From Moraxella pluranimalium (GTDB lineage: Bacteria > Pseudomonadota > Gammaproteobacteria > Pseudomonadales > Moraxellaceae): a stretch of 64,000 nucleotides of DNA. Under the pieces are notes generated by a model that worked only from the letters and a program-made list of their open reading frames with translations, did no database searches and was not told the DNA's origin. Position 1 is the stretch's first letter. Every line of letters starts with the position of its first letter. Location of the stretch: positions 129,725 to 193,724 of the forward strand of contig NZ_MUYU01000015.1 of assembly GCF_002014825.1 (NCBI RefSeq), written 5' to 3'. Both the position numbers and the translations under genes were made by a program. Positions 45,378-54,736 of this stretch are shown piece after piece.

Positions 45378-45650
45378 TTAGTTAACAGCGTCTTTTAGAC
45401 CTTTACCAGCTTTGAAGCTTGGTACTTTGCTTGCAGCGATTTCTAGCGCTTCGCCAGTTTTTGGGTTACGACCAGTGCGAGCTGCACGCTCTTTGACGCT
45501 AAAAGTACCAAAACCAACCAATACAACGTCATCACCACGTTGTAGTGCGCCTTGTACGCTCTCGGTGAATGCGTTTACAGCTTTAGCTGCTTGTTCTTTG
45601 GTTAGACCAGCGCTTTGAGCGATGCTGTCAACTAATTCTGACTTGTTCAT
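45378..45650 (-). CDS. hupB: Nucleoid protein HU
   Basis: A 90-residue [40 protein letters not shown] with the DNA-intercalating arm ([14 protein letters not shown]) and the C-terminal [13 protein letters not shown]. It compacts DNA and acts in replication, repair and transcription. The promoter is 45710-45738. Confidence 0.97.
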   Translation of the reverse strand: MNKSELVDSIAQSAGLTKEQAAKAVNAFTESVQGALQRGDDVVLVGFGTFSVKERAARTGRNPKTGEALEIAASKVPSFKAGKGLKDAVN

Positions 45651-45709
45651 AAAAAATCCTCATAAGATTACGATTAACGAAAAGGTTCGGCATTCGCCAT
45701 AATGTGTGC

Positions 45710-45738
45710 ATTGTAAGGGGATAGCCAAGCTTTTACAA
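45710..45738 (-). promoter_or_regulatory. Promoter of hupB
   Basis: On the minus strand TTGTAA (45738-45733) and TACAAT (45715-45710) are separated by 17 bases, 60 bases ahead of the ATG. Confidence 0.65.
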
Positions 45739-46052
45739 GCAAAAAAATCATTTTTTCGCAAGAATTTGCAAAAAATATGCATAATTTTGCCATCAATGAG
45801 TAATGTCCTTGCAAAATTGGCGACACATTCAGGCTTTTGATTTAACTTTGCTTTACTTTATATCAAGCTTAACACCAATAAGCAAGCAAAAATTATCAGT
45901 TTTAACGAAAAAGTCATAAAAAATCGCTGAATTTTCGTCAAAATTACAGTATCATGGCAACTAATGTGATTTTTTTTGGCGGTGATTGATGGCTTTTTAT
46001 ACAAAACAAGTGATCCAAAAACAAATCGCACCGCCCAACAACTAGGATTATT
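45739..46052. other. Intergenic region between hupB and the SCP2-like gene
   Basis: AT-rich and without open frames of interest. It contains no clear terminator. Its right end carries AGGA 6-7 bases before the ATG at 46053. No further structure is seen. Confidence 0.4.
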
Positions 46053-46733
46053 ATGACGACACAGAACTCACCCGACGCCGTTTCATCAAGCGAGCCAAAC
46101 GGTGTCATCTCTCGTGGTATCTTAAATGTATTATTGGTATTTGTTGAATCTGCCATCACGCTGATGCTAAGATTTGACCCAAAATTACGCCAACTTGCCT
46201 ATCCACTTGCCGAATCAGGTAAGGTGGTGTGTATCCGCACCTACCTACCGCATACCAAGATTTATGCCACTTTTGGTTATCGTGGCGTACTGCTTGATGA
46301 CACATTGCCTGCCAATAAGCAAGCGCCTGATGTCATCATCAATGCTTACAGCTTTCAGCTGGTCAATGCCTTGATGAATCACAGCGAATCCACCATCGAT
46401 GCGCTACAAATCCGTGGCGAGACCCAAGATGTCGCTGATGTCAAAGCGTTCTTGGTGCGTGTCGGCGTCGGTGGCGCTATCCAAAATCTCATCAACAAAC
46501 TGCGTGGCAATCCCGAAAATAAGCCCACGCCCGAACAAAAAGCCGAAAAACTCTCAGAGCTTCGTGCCAAAATCAATGAACAAAATCAGCGTATCGATGA
46601 GCAAGCCAAAGACATCGCTCGGCTAAAGACACAGCTTGCCGAATCCCAAAACAAACAAAAAGCCACCGTTGCCGGTCTGATTGTGGCGTCTGTCATTGCA
46701 CTTGTTGCTATCGTGTCGCACTTTTTTATCTGA
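46053..46733 (+). CDS. Tail-anchored SCP2/UbiJ-like protein
   Basis: I do not assign a definite function. The 226-residue protein has an SCP2-like region (about 20-155) in which LRFDPKLRQLAYPLAESGKV, DVIINAYSFQLVNAL and LQIRGETQDVADVKAFL resemble UbiJ, a lipid-binding scaffold for ubiquinone biosynthesis. It is followed by a coiled coil (KAEKLSELRAKINEQNQRI, to about 205) and a C-terminal helix (AGLIVASVIALVAIVSHFFI) likely to be a membrane tail anchor. UbiJ of other bacteria lacks such an anchor. No ubiE or ubiB is adjacent. Confidence 0.55.
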   Translation: MTTQNSPDAVSSSEPNGVISRGILNVLLVFVESAITLMLRFDPKLRQLAYPLAESGKVVCIRTYLPHTKIYATFGYRGVLLDDTLPANKQAPDVIINAYSFQLVNALMNHSESTIDALQIRGETQDVADVKAFLVRVGVGGAIQNLINKLRGNPENKPTPEQKAEKLSELRAKINEQNQRIDEQAKDIARLKTQLAESQNKQKATVAGLIVASVIALVAIVSHFFI

Positions 46734-46837
46734 TACTCATCAAGCAAGCGTGGCATGATGCTTTATCAAGCACCCAAGCCAAGATAAACCAAATCAAATC
46801 CATCAATCAGTTTTGTTGATGGATTTTTTGTACAAAT

Positions 46838-46870
46838 AATCTTGACCTATTTACTCGGAATTATTATAAT
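46838..46870 (+). promoter_or_regulatory. iscR promoter with overlapping type-1 IscR site
   Basis: TTGACC (46842-46847) and TATAAT (46865-46870) are 17 bases apart. A 25-base segment (46838-46862) fits the type-1 IscR consensus at about 17 positions, and overlaps the -35. This predicts repression by [2Fe-2S]-IscR. Confidence 0.65.
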
Positions 46871-46964
46871 AAGCCACATCATAACAAGCCAAGACATTGG
46901 CAAATGTAAGTTTACCTAAGTTTGAGCGATTCAAACTCGGCAATTTTTTTTGGAAGATTAGACA

Positions 46965-47468
46965 ATGCGTTTAACCACTCGTGGACGGTATGCCGTTACT
47001 GCCTTGCTTGATTTGGCTGTCCAAGAGAACCGCCATCAAGGTGCTGTGTCTTTGTCCGACATTGCAAAACGCCAATCCATCTCCATATCCTATCTCGAAC
47101 AGCTATTTTCAAAGCTACGCAAAAAAGGGCTGGTCAATAGCACACGGGGCGCATCTGGCGGTTATCATCTTGCCAAGCCACTTAGTGAAATTGACATCAT
47201 GAGCATCATCACCGCTGTCGATGAGAGCATCAACGCCACGCAGTGCGGTGGTAAAGGCGATTGCCATGATGGTTCGATGTGCTTGACGCATGATTTGTGG
47301 CATAATTTGTCTGCACACATCGAATCATACCTAAAGAATGTCACCCTAGCGCAGTTATTAGAAACCAAGAACACACAAGCCATCGCTGACCGCCAAGAAA
47401 GTCGGGTCTGCGGGGCAAAAAAAGACTCACAAATCACAACAATCAATTTAATCGGAAATCTAGCATGA
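46965..47468 (+). CDS. iscR: Fe-S cluster regulator IscR
   Basis: IscR is a Rrf2-family repressor that ligates a [2Fe-2S] cluster. The 167-residue protein has the winged HTH ([47 protein letters not shown]) and the cluster ligands in [19 protein letters not shown] (three Cys and one His). The last bases overlap iscS by 4 (ATGA). IscR controls its own operon through the site in the promoter. Confidence 0.95.
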   Translation: MRLTTRGRYAVTALLDLAVQENRHQGAVSLSDIAKRQSISISYLEQLFSKLRKKGLVNSTRGASGGYHLAKPLSEIDIMSIITAVDESINATQCGGKGDCHDGSMCLTHDLWHNLSAHIESYLKNVTLAQLLETKNTQAIADRQESRVCGAKKDSQITTINLIGNLA

Positions 47469-48688
47469 GCCAGACATCACTTATTTATCTTGACTACGCT
47501 GCCACCACACCAGTTGCCAAAGAAGTGGCTGACAAGATGGTACAATATCTAACTTTTGACGGTATCTTTGGTAACCCAGCTTCTCGCTCGCATGGCTTTG
47601 GCTGGCAAGCAGAAGAAGCGGTTGAGCACGCTCGTGACCAAATCGCCCAGACTGTCGGCGCTGACCCACGCGAAATCGTCTTTACCAGTGGCGCAACCGA
47701 GTCAGATAACCTTGCTATCAAAGGTGTGGCACATTTTTATCACACAAAAGGTAAGCACATCATCACAAGCAAAATCGAACACAAAGCTGTGCTAGATACC
47801 TGCCGTCAGCTAGAGCAAGAAGGCTTTGAGATTACTTATCTTGAGCCAGAACAAGGTACAGGTCTGATTACCCCTGCCCAGGTCGAAGCTGCGCTGCGTG
47901 ATGATACCATTTTGGTCAGCCTAATGGCGGTCAATAACGAGCTAGGCACAGTCACAGACATCGCTGCCATTGGTGAAATCACTCGTGCCAAAGGCGTGCT
48001 ATTCCATGTCGATGCTGCTCAAGCCGTTGGCAAAATCAAAATCAACCTAGGCGAGCTAAAAGTCGATTTGATGAGCTTCTCAGCACACAAAATCTATGGC
48101 CCAAAAGGTATCGGCGCACTGTATGTCGGTCGTAAGCCACGCGTACGCATCAAAGCAGAACAGCACGGCGGCGGTCATGAGCGTGGTATGCGTTCAGGCA
48201 CACTAGCGACACACCAAATCGTCGGTATGGGCGAAGCGTTTGCCCTATCGGTACAGCGTTTTAATGAAGACCATGCCCACATCAAGGCTTTGCGTGATAA
48301 GCTATGGAATGGACTACAAGACATCGAAGAAGTCTATCTAAACGGCAGCCTTGAGCATGGTATCCCAAATGTGCTTAATGTCAGCTTTAACTTCGTCGAA
48401 GGCGAGAGCCTAATGATGAGCCTAAAAGATTTGGCAGTATCATCAGGTTCGGCGTGTACATCAGCCACCCTTGAGCCATCGTATGTCCTGCGTGCCATCG
48501 GTCGCCCTGATGAGCTGGCACATTCATCGATTCGCTTTAGTATCGGTCGCTATACCACCGAAGCAGACATTGACCGTGTGCTTGCCCAAATCCATGAAGC
48601 GGTTGAGAAACTGCGTGAACTATCGCCACTGTGGGATATGTTCAAAGAAGGGATTGACTTATCAACCGTTGAATGGCAAGAACACTGA
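47465..48688 (+). CDS. iscS: Cysteine desulfurase IscS
   Basis: IscS removes sulfur from cysteine with PLP and passes persulfide to IscU, tRNA-modifying enzymes and others. The 407-residue protein has the PLP lysine at residue 209 ([11 protein letters not shown]) and the catalytic cysteine at 331 ([15 protein letters not shown]). It overlaps iscR by four bases, so translation is coupled. A 306-base gap with two palindromic elements separates it from iscU. Confidence 0.97.
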   Translation: MSQTSLIYLDYAATTPVAKEVADKMVQYLTFDGIFGNPASRSHGFGWQAEEAVEHARDQIAQTVGADPREIVFTSGATESDNLAIKGVAHFYHTKGKHIITSKIEHKAVLDTCRQLEQEGFEITYLEPEQGTGLITPAQVEAALRDDTILVSLMAVNNELGTVTDIAAIGEITRAKGVLFHVDAAQAVGKIKINLGELKVDLMSFSAHKIYGPKGIGALYVGRKPRVRIKAEQHGGGHERGMRSGTLATHQIVGMGEAFALSVQRFNEDHAHIKALRDKLWNGLQDIEEVYLNGSLEHGIPNVLNVSFNFVEGESLMMSLKDLAVSSGSACTSATLEPSYVLRAIGRPDELAHSSIRFSIGRYTTEADIDRVLAQIHEAVEKLRELSPLWDMFKEGIDLSTVEWQEH

Positions 48689-48696
48689 TTGTCTGT

Positions 48697-48782
48697 GTGG
48701 TTATGCCTATTGCGTCGTTAGGCTCACTTGATGTACTAGATGTACACCATCGTTCGCCTGCCTAGCACTAGGCGATAACCAC
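48697..48782 (+). repeat. Palindromic element 1 in the iscS-iscU gap
   Basis: GTGGTTAT at the left pairs with ATAACCAC at the right, with GCCTA/TAGGC inside after a one-base bulge; the 86-base unit contains a second small hairpin (TGTAC/GTACA) and shares a core with element 2. Confidence 0.75.
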
Positions 48783-48793
48783 TTCGACAATAG

Positions 48794-48869
48794 TTATTTA
48801 TAGAACTGATGCTCGATGTGCATAAGTACACCGTCGCTTACCCACCTAGCACCAGCCACCTATAAATAA
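48794..48869 (+). repeat. Palindromic element 2 in the iscS-iscU gap
   Basis: Perfect 10-base terminal inverted repeats TTATTTATAG and CTATAAATAA bound a 76-base unit. The interior (GATG, GTACACC, TCG, CCTAGCAC) matches element 1 with substitutions. Confidence 0.75.
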
Positions 48870-48994
48870 ACGATTACCGAGTGTTGCCTACCTAATACTA
48901 ATTGCAACACAACAGATTAAAATTTAGTAGAAAATTTGGCAAATCCAGCCATCGCACGATTTGCCAATTCACCAAACTTATAAGAGATACAGTT

Positions 48995-49378
48995 ATGGCA
49001 TATTCAGATAAAGTCATTGACCATTATGAAAATCCACGCAATGTGGGCAATCTAGACAAAAACGCTAAGAATGTCGGCACTGGCATGGTCGGTGCACCAG
49101 CCTGTGGTGATGTGATGCGCCTACAAATCCAAGTCAGCGATGATGGCATCATCGAAGATGCAAAATTCAAGACTTATGGCTGTGGCTCAGCGATTGCATC
49201 AAGCTCGCTAGTCACCGAATGGCTAAAAGGCAAAACCCTAGACCAAGCCGCTGCGATTAAAAACAAAGACATCGCAGAAGAACTTGCTTTGCCACCGGTT
49301 AAAGTACACTGCTCGGTACTTGCCGAAGATGCCATCAAAGCTGCGATTGAAGATTATCAAGCCAAAGCACAAGCATAA
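48995..49378 (+). CDS. iscU: Fe-S scaffold protein IscU
   Basis: IscU assembles [2Fe-2S] clusters. The 127-residue protein has Cys37 (GAPACGDVM), Cys63 (YGCGSAI) and Cys106 (VHCSVL) at the classic positions, and the HscA-recognition motif LPPVK at 99-103. AGAGAT precedes the ATG. Confidence 0.97.
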   Translation: MAYSDKVIDHYENPRNVGNLDKNAKNVGTGMVGAPACGDVMRLQIQVSDDGIIEDAKFKTYGCGSAIASSSLVTEWLKGKTLDQAAAIKNKDIAEELALPPVKVHCSVLAEDAIKAAIEDYQAKAQA

Positions 49379-49482
49379 TTTATGAAATGCTTGTTTGACG
49401 CTCGCTTGATTATCCTGTTCAACACTTAGACATCTGCCGATACACATCGGCAGTCATCGCCAATTTAGTGAAGGAAATTGTC

Positions 49483-49803
49483 ATGATTACCCTAACCGCT
49501 CGTGCTGCACAGCATGTCAAAGACTTCTTAGAAAACCGTGGTAGCGGCGAAGGCATCCGTGTCGGTGTGCGTACGGCTGGCTGTTCTGGATTGGCTTATG
49601 TGCTTGAGTTCGTCGATGAGCCAAATGATACCGATGAGAAATTCTCAAGCGGCGGCGTGAATGTCTTTGTTGACCCAAAAAGCTTGGTATATCTCAACGG
49701 TCTTGAGATGGATTATGTCACCGAAGGGCTAAACTCTGGCTTTAAATTCACCAACCCTAACCAAAAAGGTGAATGTGGCTGCGGTGAGTCATTCACTGTC
49801 TAA
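49483..49803 (+). CDS. iscA: A-type Fe-S carrier IscA
   Basis: The 106-residue protein carries the three A-type Cys: Cys34 ([10 protein letters not shown]), Cys98 and Cys100 (GECGCGESF). ATG 49483 with AAGGAA upstream is preferred to the frame start at 49468. It hands clusters to apoproteins. Confidence 0.96.
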   Translation: MITLTARAAQHVKDFLENRGSGEGIRVGVRTAGCSGLAYVLEFVDEPNDTDEKFSSGGVNVFVDPKSLVYLNGLEMDYVTEGLNSGFKFTNPNQKGECGCGESFTV

Positions 49804-49811
49804 GGCACGCT

Positions 49812-50336
49812 ATGAATAACCATTTTTTTGCGCTGTTTGGTTTACCTATCAGCTTTCGGATTGATGAAACACTGCTCAAGGCCCGCTTGCTTGAGTTACA
49901 AAAAACTCATCACCCTGACCGCCAAGACGGTGACAGCATCGCCATCACCCAAAACGCATCATTGATTAATCATGCTTATGACACCCTAAAGCGTGATGAT
50001 AGCCGTGCTGCGTATTTGCTTAGCTTAAATGGTGAAGATATCGATTTGGATAAATCCATCAGCGATTGGGATTTTTTGGGCGAGATGATGGAAGTTCGCA
50101 TTGCGCTTGATGATACCGATGATAAAGCAAGTCTTGATAAGATGGCAAATGAAGTCAGCCAAACCAGTCAAGCGTTGGCAGATGGCTTTGATGATGCTTA
50201 TCAAGCCCAAAACTGGACGACTGCTCGTGACCTTGCCCAAAAATTACAATTCGTCGGCAAACTACACGATGACATCATCGCCAAGCTCAGCGAAAGCCTG
50301 CACCAAAATAACGATGATGACGATTTGTATGTCTAA
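49812..50336 (+). CDS. hscB: J-domain co-chaperone HscB
   Basis: HscB brings IscU to HscA. The 174-residue protein has an N-terminal J-domain with HPD at residues 34-36 (THHPDRQ) and a C-terminal helical domain. It follows iscA by 8 bases. A strong terminator lies 32 bases after its stop codon. Confidence 0.94.
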   Translation: MNNHFFALFGLPISFRIDETLLKARLLELQKTHHPDRQDGDSIAITQNASLINHAYDTLKRDDSRAAYLLSLNGEDIDLDKSISDWDFLGEMMEVRIALDDTDDKASLDKMANEVSQTSQALADGFDDAYQAQNWTTARDLAQKLQFVGKLHDDIIAKLSESLHQNNDDDDLYV

Positions 50337-50368
50337 TCGCTTGATTTTAGGGAAATTTTAGGAAAATC

Positions 50369-50402
50369 ACACGCCAAATTGATGCCCTTTGGCGTGTTTT
50401 TG
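50369..50402 (+). terminator. Terminator between hscB and hscA
   Basis: ACACGCCAAA (50369-50378) and TTTGGCGTGT (50388-50397) form a perfect 10-base stem, followed by TTTTTG. Its position inside the isc cluster suggests two transcription units. Confidence 0.85.
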
Positions 50403-50414
50403 TGATGAAGCGCT

Positions 50415-50443
50415 TTGGATAAGGCATCAAAATTTAGTATAAT
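50415..50443 (+). promoter_or_regulatory. Candidate promoter of hscA-fdx
   Basis: TATAAT (50438-50443) with a weak TTGGAT (50415-50420) 17 bases upstream. Placed directly after the terminator at 50369. Confidence 0.5.
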
Positions 50444-50506
50444 TAGCCACTGAAAACTTACTTTTCACTAGCCACCTTTTATTTTATTTATTTTAAAGAA
50501 TTTGCC

Positions 50507-52366
50507 ATGTCATTATTACAAATCAGCGAACCCAATCAAAGCAAAAATCCCCACCAACATCGTTTTGCACTCGGCATTGACCTTGGCACGACACATTCAT
50601 TGGTCGGCGTGGTTCGCTCGGGCAAGGCGCAGGTTTTGCCGTTTGATGACACACCATTACTACCATCTGTCGTCTATTATGGCGACCAAAGCGATACGCC
50701 ACTGACTGGCAAACAGGCGCTGGCTTTTGCTGATGATACCGCCAATACCATCATCTCAGCCAAGCGTTTTATGGGGCGAGCTCGCAGTGATATCAAATTC
50801 TCACATCCTTATACACTCTCTGGCGATGATGCCACCATGCCCGCCTTTGTCACTGCGCAAGGTGAAAAATCCCCTGTCGAGACATCGGCACACATCCTAA
50901 ATCGCCTATATCGTCACGCCGCCGCTGCCTTGCCTAATGACAGTATCCAAGGGGCGGTGATTACTGTGCCTGCGTATTTTGATGATGCACAGCGTACCGC
51001 CACCAAAGATGCCGCCACCGCAGCAGGCTTGACCGTACTTCGCCTGCTCAATGAGCCGACCGCCGCCGCCATCGCTTATGGCTTGGATAAGGCGACCAAT
51101 CACGGGACTTATTTGGTTTATGACTTGGGCGGTGGTACTTTTGATGTGTCTATCCTACGCCTAAGTGATGGCGTGTTTGAAGTGCTTGCCACAGGGGGCA
51201 ACTCAGCCTTAGGCGGTGATGATATTGACCGCCTACTTGCCAATTGGCTGATTAAGCAGGCGAATCTTGACCCAGCACAGATTGATAATAGCGAAAAATC
51301 TCGCCTTGCCAAGCTTGCCAAAAACTACAAGCAAGCTCTGACCGATACCGACAGTGTCACAGTTGATACCACCATCGCCGGCACACCACTGTCGCTACAG
51401 CTTGATAATCAAACGCTTAGCCAAATCATTGAGCCCGTCATCCGTCGCACGCTACAAGCCTGTGAGCAGGTGCTACTGGATGCCAAGCTTGACAAATCAG
51501 CGCTCAATGATGTCATCCTAGTCGGTGGCTCAACTCGTATGCCGGTGATTATCCGTGCTGTCGAAGCGCATTTTAATCGTGCGCCACTGTGTAGCATCAA
51601 CCCTGATGAAGTCGTTGCACTTGGCGCAAGTATCGCCGCTGACCAGCTGATTAATAAAAAAGGCGATGGCCTATTGCTGCTTGATGTCACACCGCTATCG
51701 CTTGGACTTGAGACGATGGGCGGACTTGTCGAAGTCATCATCCCACGCAACACACCCATTCCTGTGGCTCGTCGTCAGACCTTTACCACGCACCAAGATG
51801 GTCAGACAGGCATGATTGTCCATGTCGTCCAAGGCGAGCGTGATACCGTCGCAGATTGTCGCAGTTTGGCACGCTTTGAGCTGTATAGCATCCCACCGAT
51901 GAAAGCAGGTTTGGCTCGTATCGAAGTGACCTTTAGCATTGATGCCAATGGTCAGCTGACCGTCTCTGCCGAAGAAACTACCACCGGCGTCAAAAGCCAC
52001 ATCGAAGTCAACCCAAGCTATGGACTGACCGAAGCACAACAAGAACAGCTACTGATGGCAGGCTTTACGCACGCCAATGAAGACAAAAAAGCCCGTATGC
52101 TCATCGAAGCCAAAGTCGAAGCCGACCGTGAGCTGATTGCGCTGACTTCAGCATTGGCAGAGTTTGGTGCACTACTGAGCGATGACGAACAAGCCACCTT
52201 GCAAGTGCTGATGAATGGGGTGCGTGAAGCCATTGATAGCAATGATAAGGCCGTGCTTGATGATGCTGTCGCCAAGCTTAAGCCTGCCAGCGACCACTTT
52301 GCTAGCGTCATCATGGACAAAAATGTCAAAGATGCACTTGCAGGCACACGCACCAGTGATTGGTAA
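50507..52366 (+). CDS. hscA: Hsp70-type chaperone HscA
   Basis: HscA, an Hsp70 specialised for Fe-S transfer, uses ATP to release clusters from IscU. The 619-residue protein has IDLGTTHSLVGVV, the phosphate-2 motif VYDLGGGTFDVSIL, the adenosine motif LVGGSTRMPVI and the substrate domain. The C-terminal lid is short as in HscA. Confidence 0.96.
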   Translation: MSLLQISEPNQSKNPHQHRFALGIDLGTTHSLVGVVRSGKAQVLPFDDTPLLPSVVYYGDQSDTPLTGKQALAFADDTANTIISAKRFMGRARSDIKFSHPYTLSGDDATMPAFVTAQGEKSPVETSAHILNRLYRHAAAALPNDSIQGAVITVPAYFDDAQRTATKDAATAAGLTVLRLLNEPTAAAIAYGLDKATNHGTYLVYDLGGGTFDVSILRLSDGVFEVLATGGNSALGGDDIDRLLANWLIKQANLDPAQIDNSEKSRLAKLAKNYKQALTDTDSVTVDTTIAGTPLSLQLDNQTLSQIIEPVIRRTLQACEQVLLDAKLDKSALNDVILVGGSTRMPVIIRAVEAHFNRAPLCSINPDEVVALGASIAADQLINKKGDGLLLLDVTPLSLGLETMGGLVEVIIPRNTPIPVARRQTFTTHQDGQTGMIVHVVQGERDTVADCRSLARFELYSIPPMKAGLARIEVTFSIDANGQLTVSAEETTTGVKSHIEVNPSYGLTEAQQEQLLMAGFTHANEDKKARMLIEAKVEADRELIALTSALAEFGALLSDDEQATLQVLMNGVREAIDSNDKAVLDDAVAKLKPASDHFASVIMDKNVKDALAGTRTSDW

Positions 52367-52407
52367 TGACGAATTTATTGTAAAATTTAAACGCAAAAGA
52401 GATACTT

Positions 52408-52746
52408 ATGACCACTGTAACCCTACTACCCCACCACGAAATCTGCCCAGAAGGTGCGACCGTTGAGATTAATTCAGGTGAAAATCTGTGTGAAGCTCTG
52501 CTTGAGCGTGGCATCAAGATTGAGCACGCCTGCGATATGTCAAAAGCCTGCACCACTTGCCATGTTATCGTCCGTCAAGGCTTTGACAGCCTAGAAGAGA
52601 TGGATGATATCGAAGGTGATTTGCTTGACCGTGCATGGGGTCTTGAACCTGATTCTCGCCTAGCTTGTCAGTGTATCGTCGCTGATGAAGATTTGGTGAT
52701 TGAGATTCCAAAATACACGCTAAACCACGCCAAAGAAAATCATTAA
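52408..52746 (+). CDS. fdx: ISC-type [2Fe-2S] ferredoxin
   Basis: The 112-residue ferredoxin supplies electrons for cluster assembly. The four ligands are Cys42, Cys48, Cys51 and Cys87 (ACDMSKACTTCHV and LACQCIV), the same positions as in E. coli Fdx. AGAGAT lies before the ATG. No iscX follows; the unit ends at the terminator. Confidence 0.96.
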   Translation: MTTVTLLPHHEICPEGATVEINSGENLCEALLERGIKIEHACDMSKACTTCHVIVRQGFDSLEEMDDIEGDLLDRAWGLEPDSRLACQCIVADEDLVIEIPKYTLNHAKENH

Positions 52747-52771
52747 TCCGATTTCTTATACCAACCCAATA

Positions 52772-52803
52772 AAATAAGGCTATCCATATCGATAGCCTTA
52801 TTT
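52772..52803. terminator. Bidirectional terminator between fdx and purN
   Basis: AAATAAGGCTATC and GATAGCCTTATTT form a 13-base stem with a 6-base loop, T-rich in both directions. Confidence 0.88.
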
Positions 52804-52826
52804 ATTTTATTTTAACTAATCACAGA

Positions 52827-53489
52827 TTAATCAAGCCACAGTCGATATGGCAAAGATACAAAGCCATCGATTTGACCTGCCATGATGACATCCAAATCAA
52901 GCACGCCTTTGGCAATCAGCTCTAGCGTATATGGCACAAGCTGATGCTCAAGCTTTTGCACTCGCTTGCCAAGCGACTCAGCGGTATCATGCTCATCGAC
53001 CGACAGCCAAGCTTGGGTCAATACCTGCCCTGCGTCTAGCTCAGGCGTCACCAGATGTACGCTACAGCCATGGTGCTTGTCGCCCGAGCGAATCACTCGT
53101 GCATGAGTGTCCAGCCCCTTATAAGCAGGCAGTAGCGACGGGTGTAGATTAATCATCGCACACGGTACAGCATGGATAAACTCAGCAGATAGTACACGCA
53201 TAAAGCCTGCCAATACCACCAAATCAGGCGACCATGCTTCAAGCTGAGCCAATGCGTGCTTTTCAAAAGTGGCGATACTCATCCGCTTGCCACTTGGTGC
53301 GTGTGATAGCACTGCCACAGGGATATTGGCAGTCGTGGCTCGTGTGACGGCATAAGCATCTTCACGATTGCTAATCACGCCGATGATGTCGATTGGCAAA
53401 GTACCTGCCTGCATCGCATCAATCATCACTTGCAGGTTTGAGCCGCTACCTGAGACCAGCACAGCGACCTTGAGACGACGATTGCTCAT
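52827..53489 (-). CDS. purN: Phosphoribosylglycinamide formyltransferase
   Basis: PurN transfers the formyl group of 10-formyl-THF to GAR. The 220-residue protein has VLVSGSGSNLQVMIDAM, NLHPSLLPAYKGLDTHARVI with the catalytic Asn-His, and the Asp loop VTPELDAGQVLTQA. Its ATG overlaps the purM TGA (TGATG), so it is translationally coupled to purM. Confidence 0.96.
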   Translation of the reverse strand: MSNRRLKVAVLVSGSGSNLQVMIDAMQAGTLPIDIIGVISNREDAYAVTRATTANIPVAVLSHAPSGKRMSIATFEKHALAQLEAWSPDLVVLAGFMRVLSAEFIHAVPCAMINLHPSLLPAYKGLDTHARVIRSGDKHHGCSVHLVTPELDAGQVLTQAWLSVDEHDTAESLGKRVQKLEHQLVPYTLELIAKGVLDLDVIMAGQIDGFVSLPYRLWLD

Positions 53490-54532
53490 CAGATATACAC
53501 CACAGCTTTGTCGGTACGCTCGACGATTTCACCGATTTTCCAGACAGTTTCGCCGCTGGCAGCAAGCTCACTCATCGCTTGCTCAGCTTTATCTGCTGGG
53601 ATAGCTAGGATAAAGCCTACACCACAGTTAAAGGTGCGATACATCTCAAGCGTCTCAATATTGCCGCCTTTTTGTAGCCACTGGAACACTTCAGGTAGCT
53701 GCCAGCTGTTAGTATCGATTTGCGCCGCCAAATTCTCAGGCAATACGCGTGGCAGGTTCTCAGTCAGACCACCACCGGTGATGTGTGCCATCGCATGGAT
53801 ATTGGCATTGCCCAGTGATTTTTGTAGGGCATTGACCGATTTGACATAAATACGAGTTGGTGCCATCAGTGCATCAGCTAATGAACGCTCGCCCAATTTT
53901 TCGCTAGCGACATCCGTGCCAGTCACTTCGATGACTTTACGAATCAGCGAATAGCCATTTGAGTGTGCGCCGCTTGATGCTAGCGCAATCAGCACATCGC
54001 CTTGTTGGACATTGTCGCCTGTGATGACTTCAGACTCTTCGACCACGCCAACACAAAAGCCTGCTAAGTCATAATCTTCATCTTGATACATTCCCGGCAT
54101 CTCAGCAGTCTCACCGCCAATGAGCGCACAGTTGGCAAGCTGACAGCCATCACCAATCCCTGCAATCACCGTCGCCGCTGTATCAACATCCAGCTTACCA
54201 GTCGCATAATAATCTAGGAAAAATAGCGGTTCTGCACCACAAACCAATAGGTCATTGACACACATCGCCACCAAATCTTGACCGATGGTCTCATGGCGAT
54301 TGAGCTGTAGTGCAAGCTTAAGCTTTGTACCTACGCCGTCCGTGCCTGAAACCAATAGCGGTGATTTATACCCTGTTGGGATACGGCAAAGCGCACCAAA
54401 ACCACCCAAGCCACCCATCACTTCAGGGCGAGAAGTGGCTTTTGCCACTGATTTGATACGAGAAACCAACGCTTCGCCTGCGTCAATATCCACGCCTGCG
54501 TCTTTATAACTGAGTGAAGTTTGCTGTGTCAT
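53489..54532 (-). CDS. purM: AIR synthetase
   Basis: PurM converts FGAM to AIR with ATP. The 347-residue protein has [51 protein letters not shown] and [17 protein letters not shown], all family landmarks. AAGGG precedes the ATG at 54532. The gene overlaps purN by one base. Confidence 0.97.
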   Translation of the reverse strand: MTQQTSLSYKDAGVDIDAGEALVSRIKSVAKATSRPEVMGGLGGFGALCRIPTGYKSPLLVSGTDGVGTKLKLALQLNRHETIGQDLVAMCVNDLLVCGAEPLFFLDYYATGKLDVDTAATVIAGIGDGCQLANCALIGGETAEMPGMYQDEDYDLAGFCVGVVEESEVITGDNVQQGDVLIALASSGAHSNGYSLIRKVIEVTGTDVASEKLGERSLADALMAPTRIYVKSVNALQKSLGNANIHAMAHITGGGLTENLPRVLPENLAAQIDTNSWQLPEVFQWLQKGGNIETLEMYRTFNCGVGFILAIPADKAEQAMSELAASGETVWKIGEIVERTDKAVVYI

Positions 54533-54736
54533 AGCTACCCTTGTAAAAAAGCAATGCCATTTGGCGGAAAAATATTGCCGTTTATTATAGCAAATTTTTC
54601 GGTTAAGTTTTATTCTGTTGTCAAAATTATTGAGTTTTTTTAAGTTTTGTCAAAAAATCTTGAGCCTTATATATCTAAAAAGCGCAAAATCGCTTAGAAT
54701 AGTCCACAGTGATTCACCGATTGGAAAGTTTTATTA

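Noticed and set aside
45739-46052. Origin-like AT-rich region with DnaA boxes
   Set aside because: AT-rich, but no cluster of TTATCCACA-like boxes was found.
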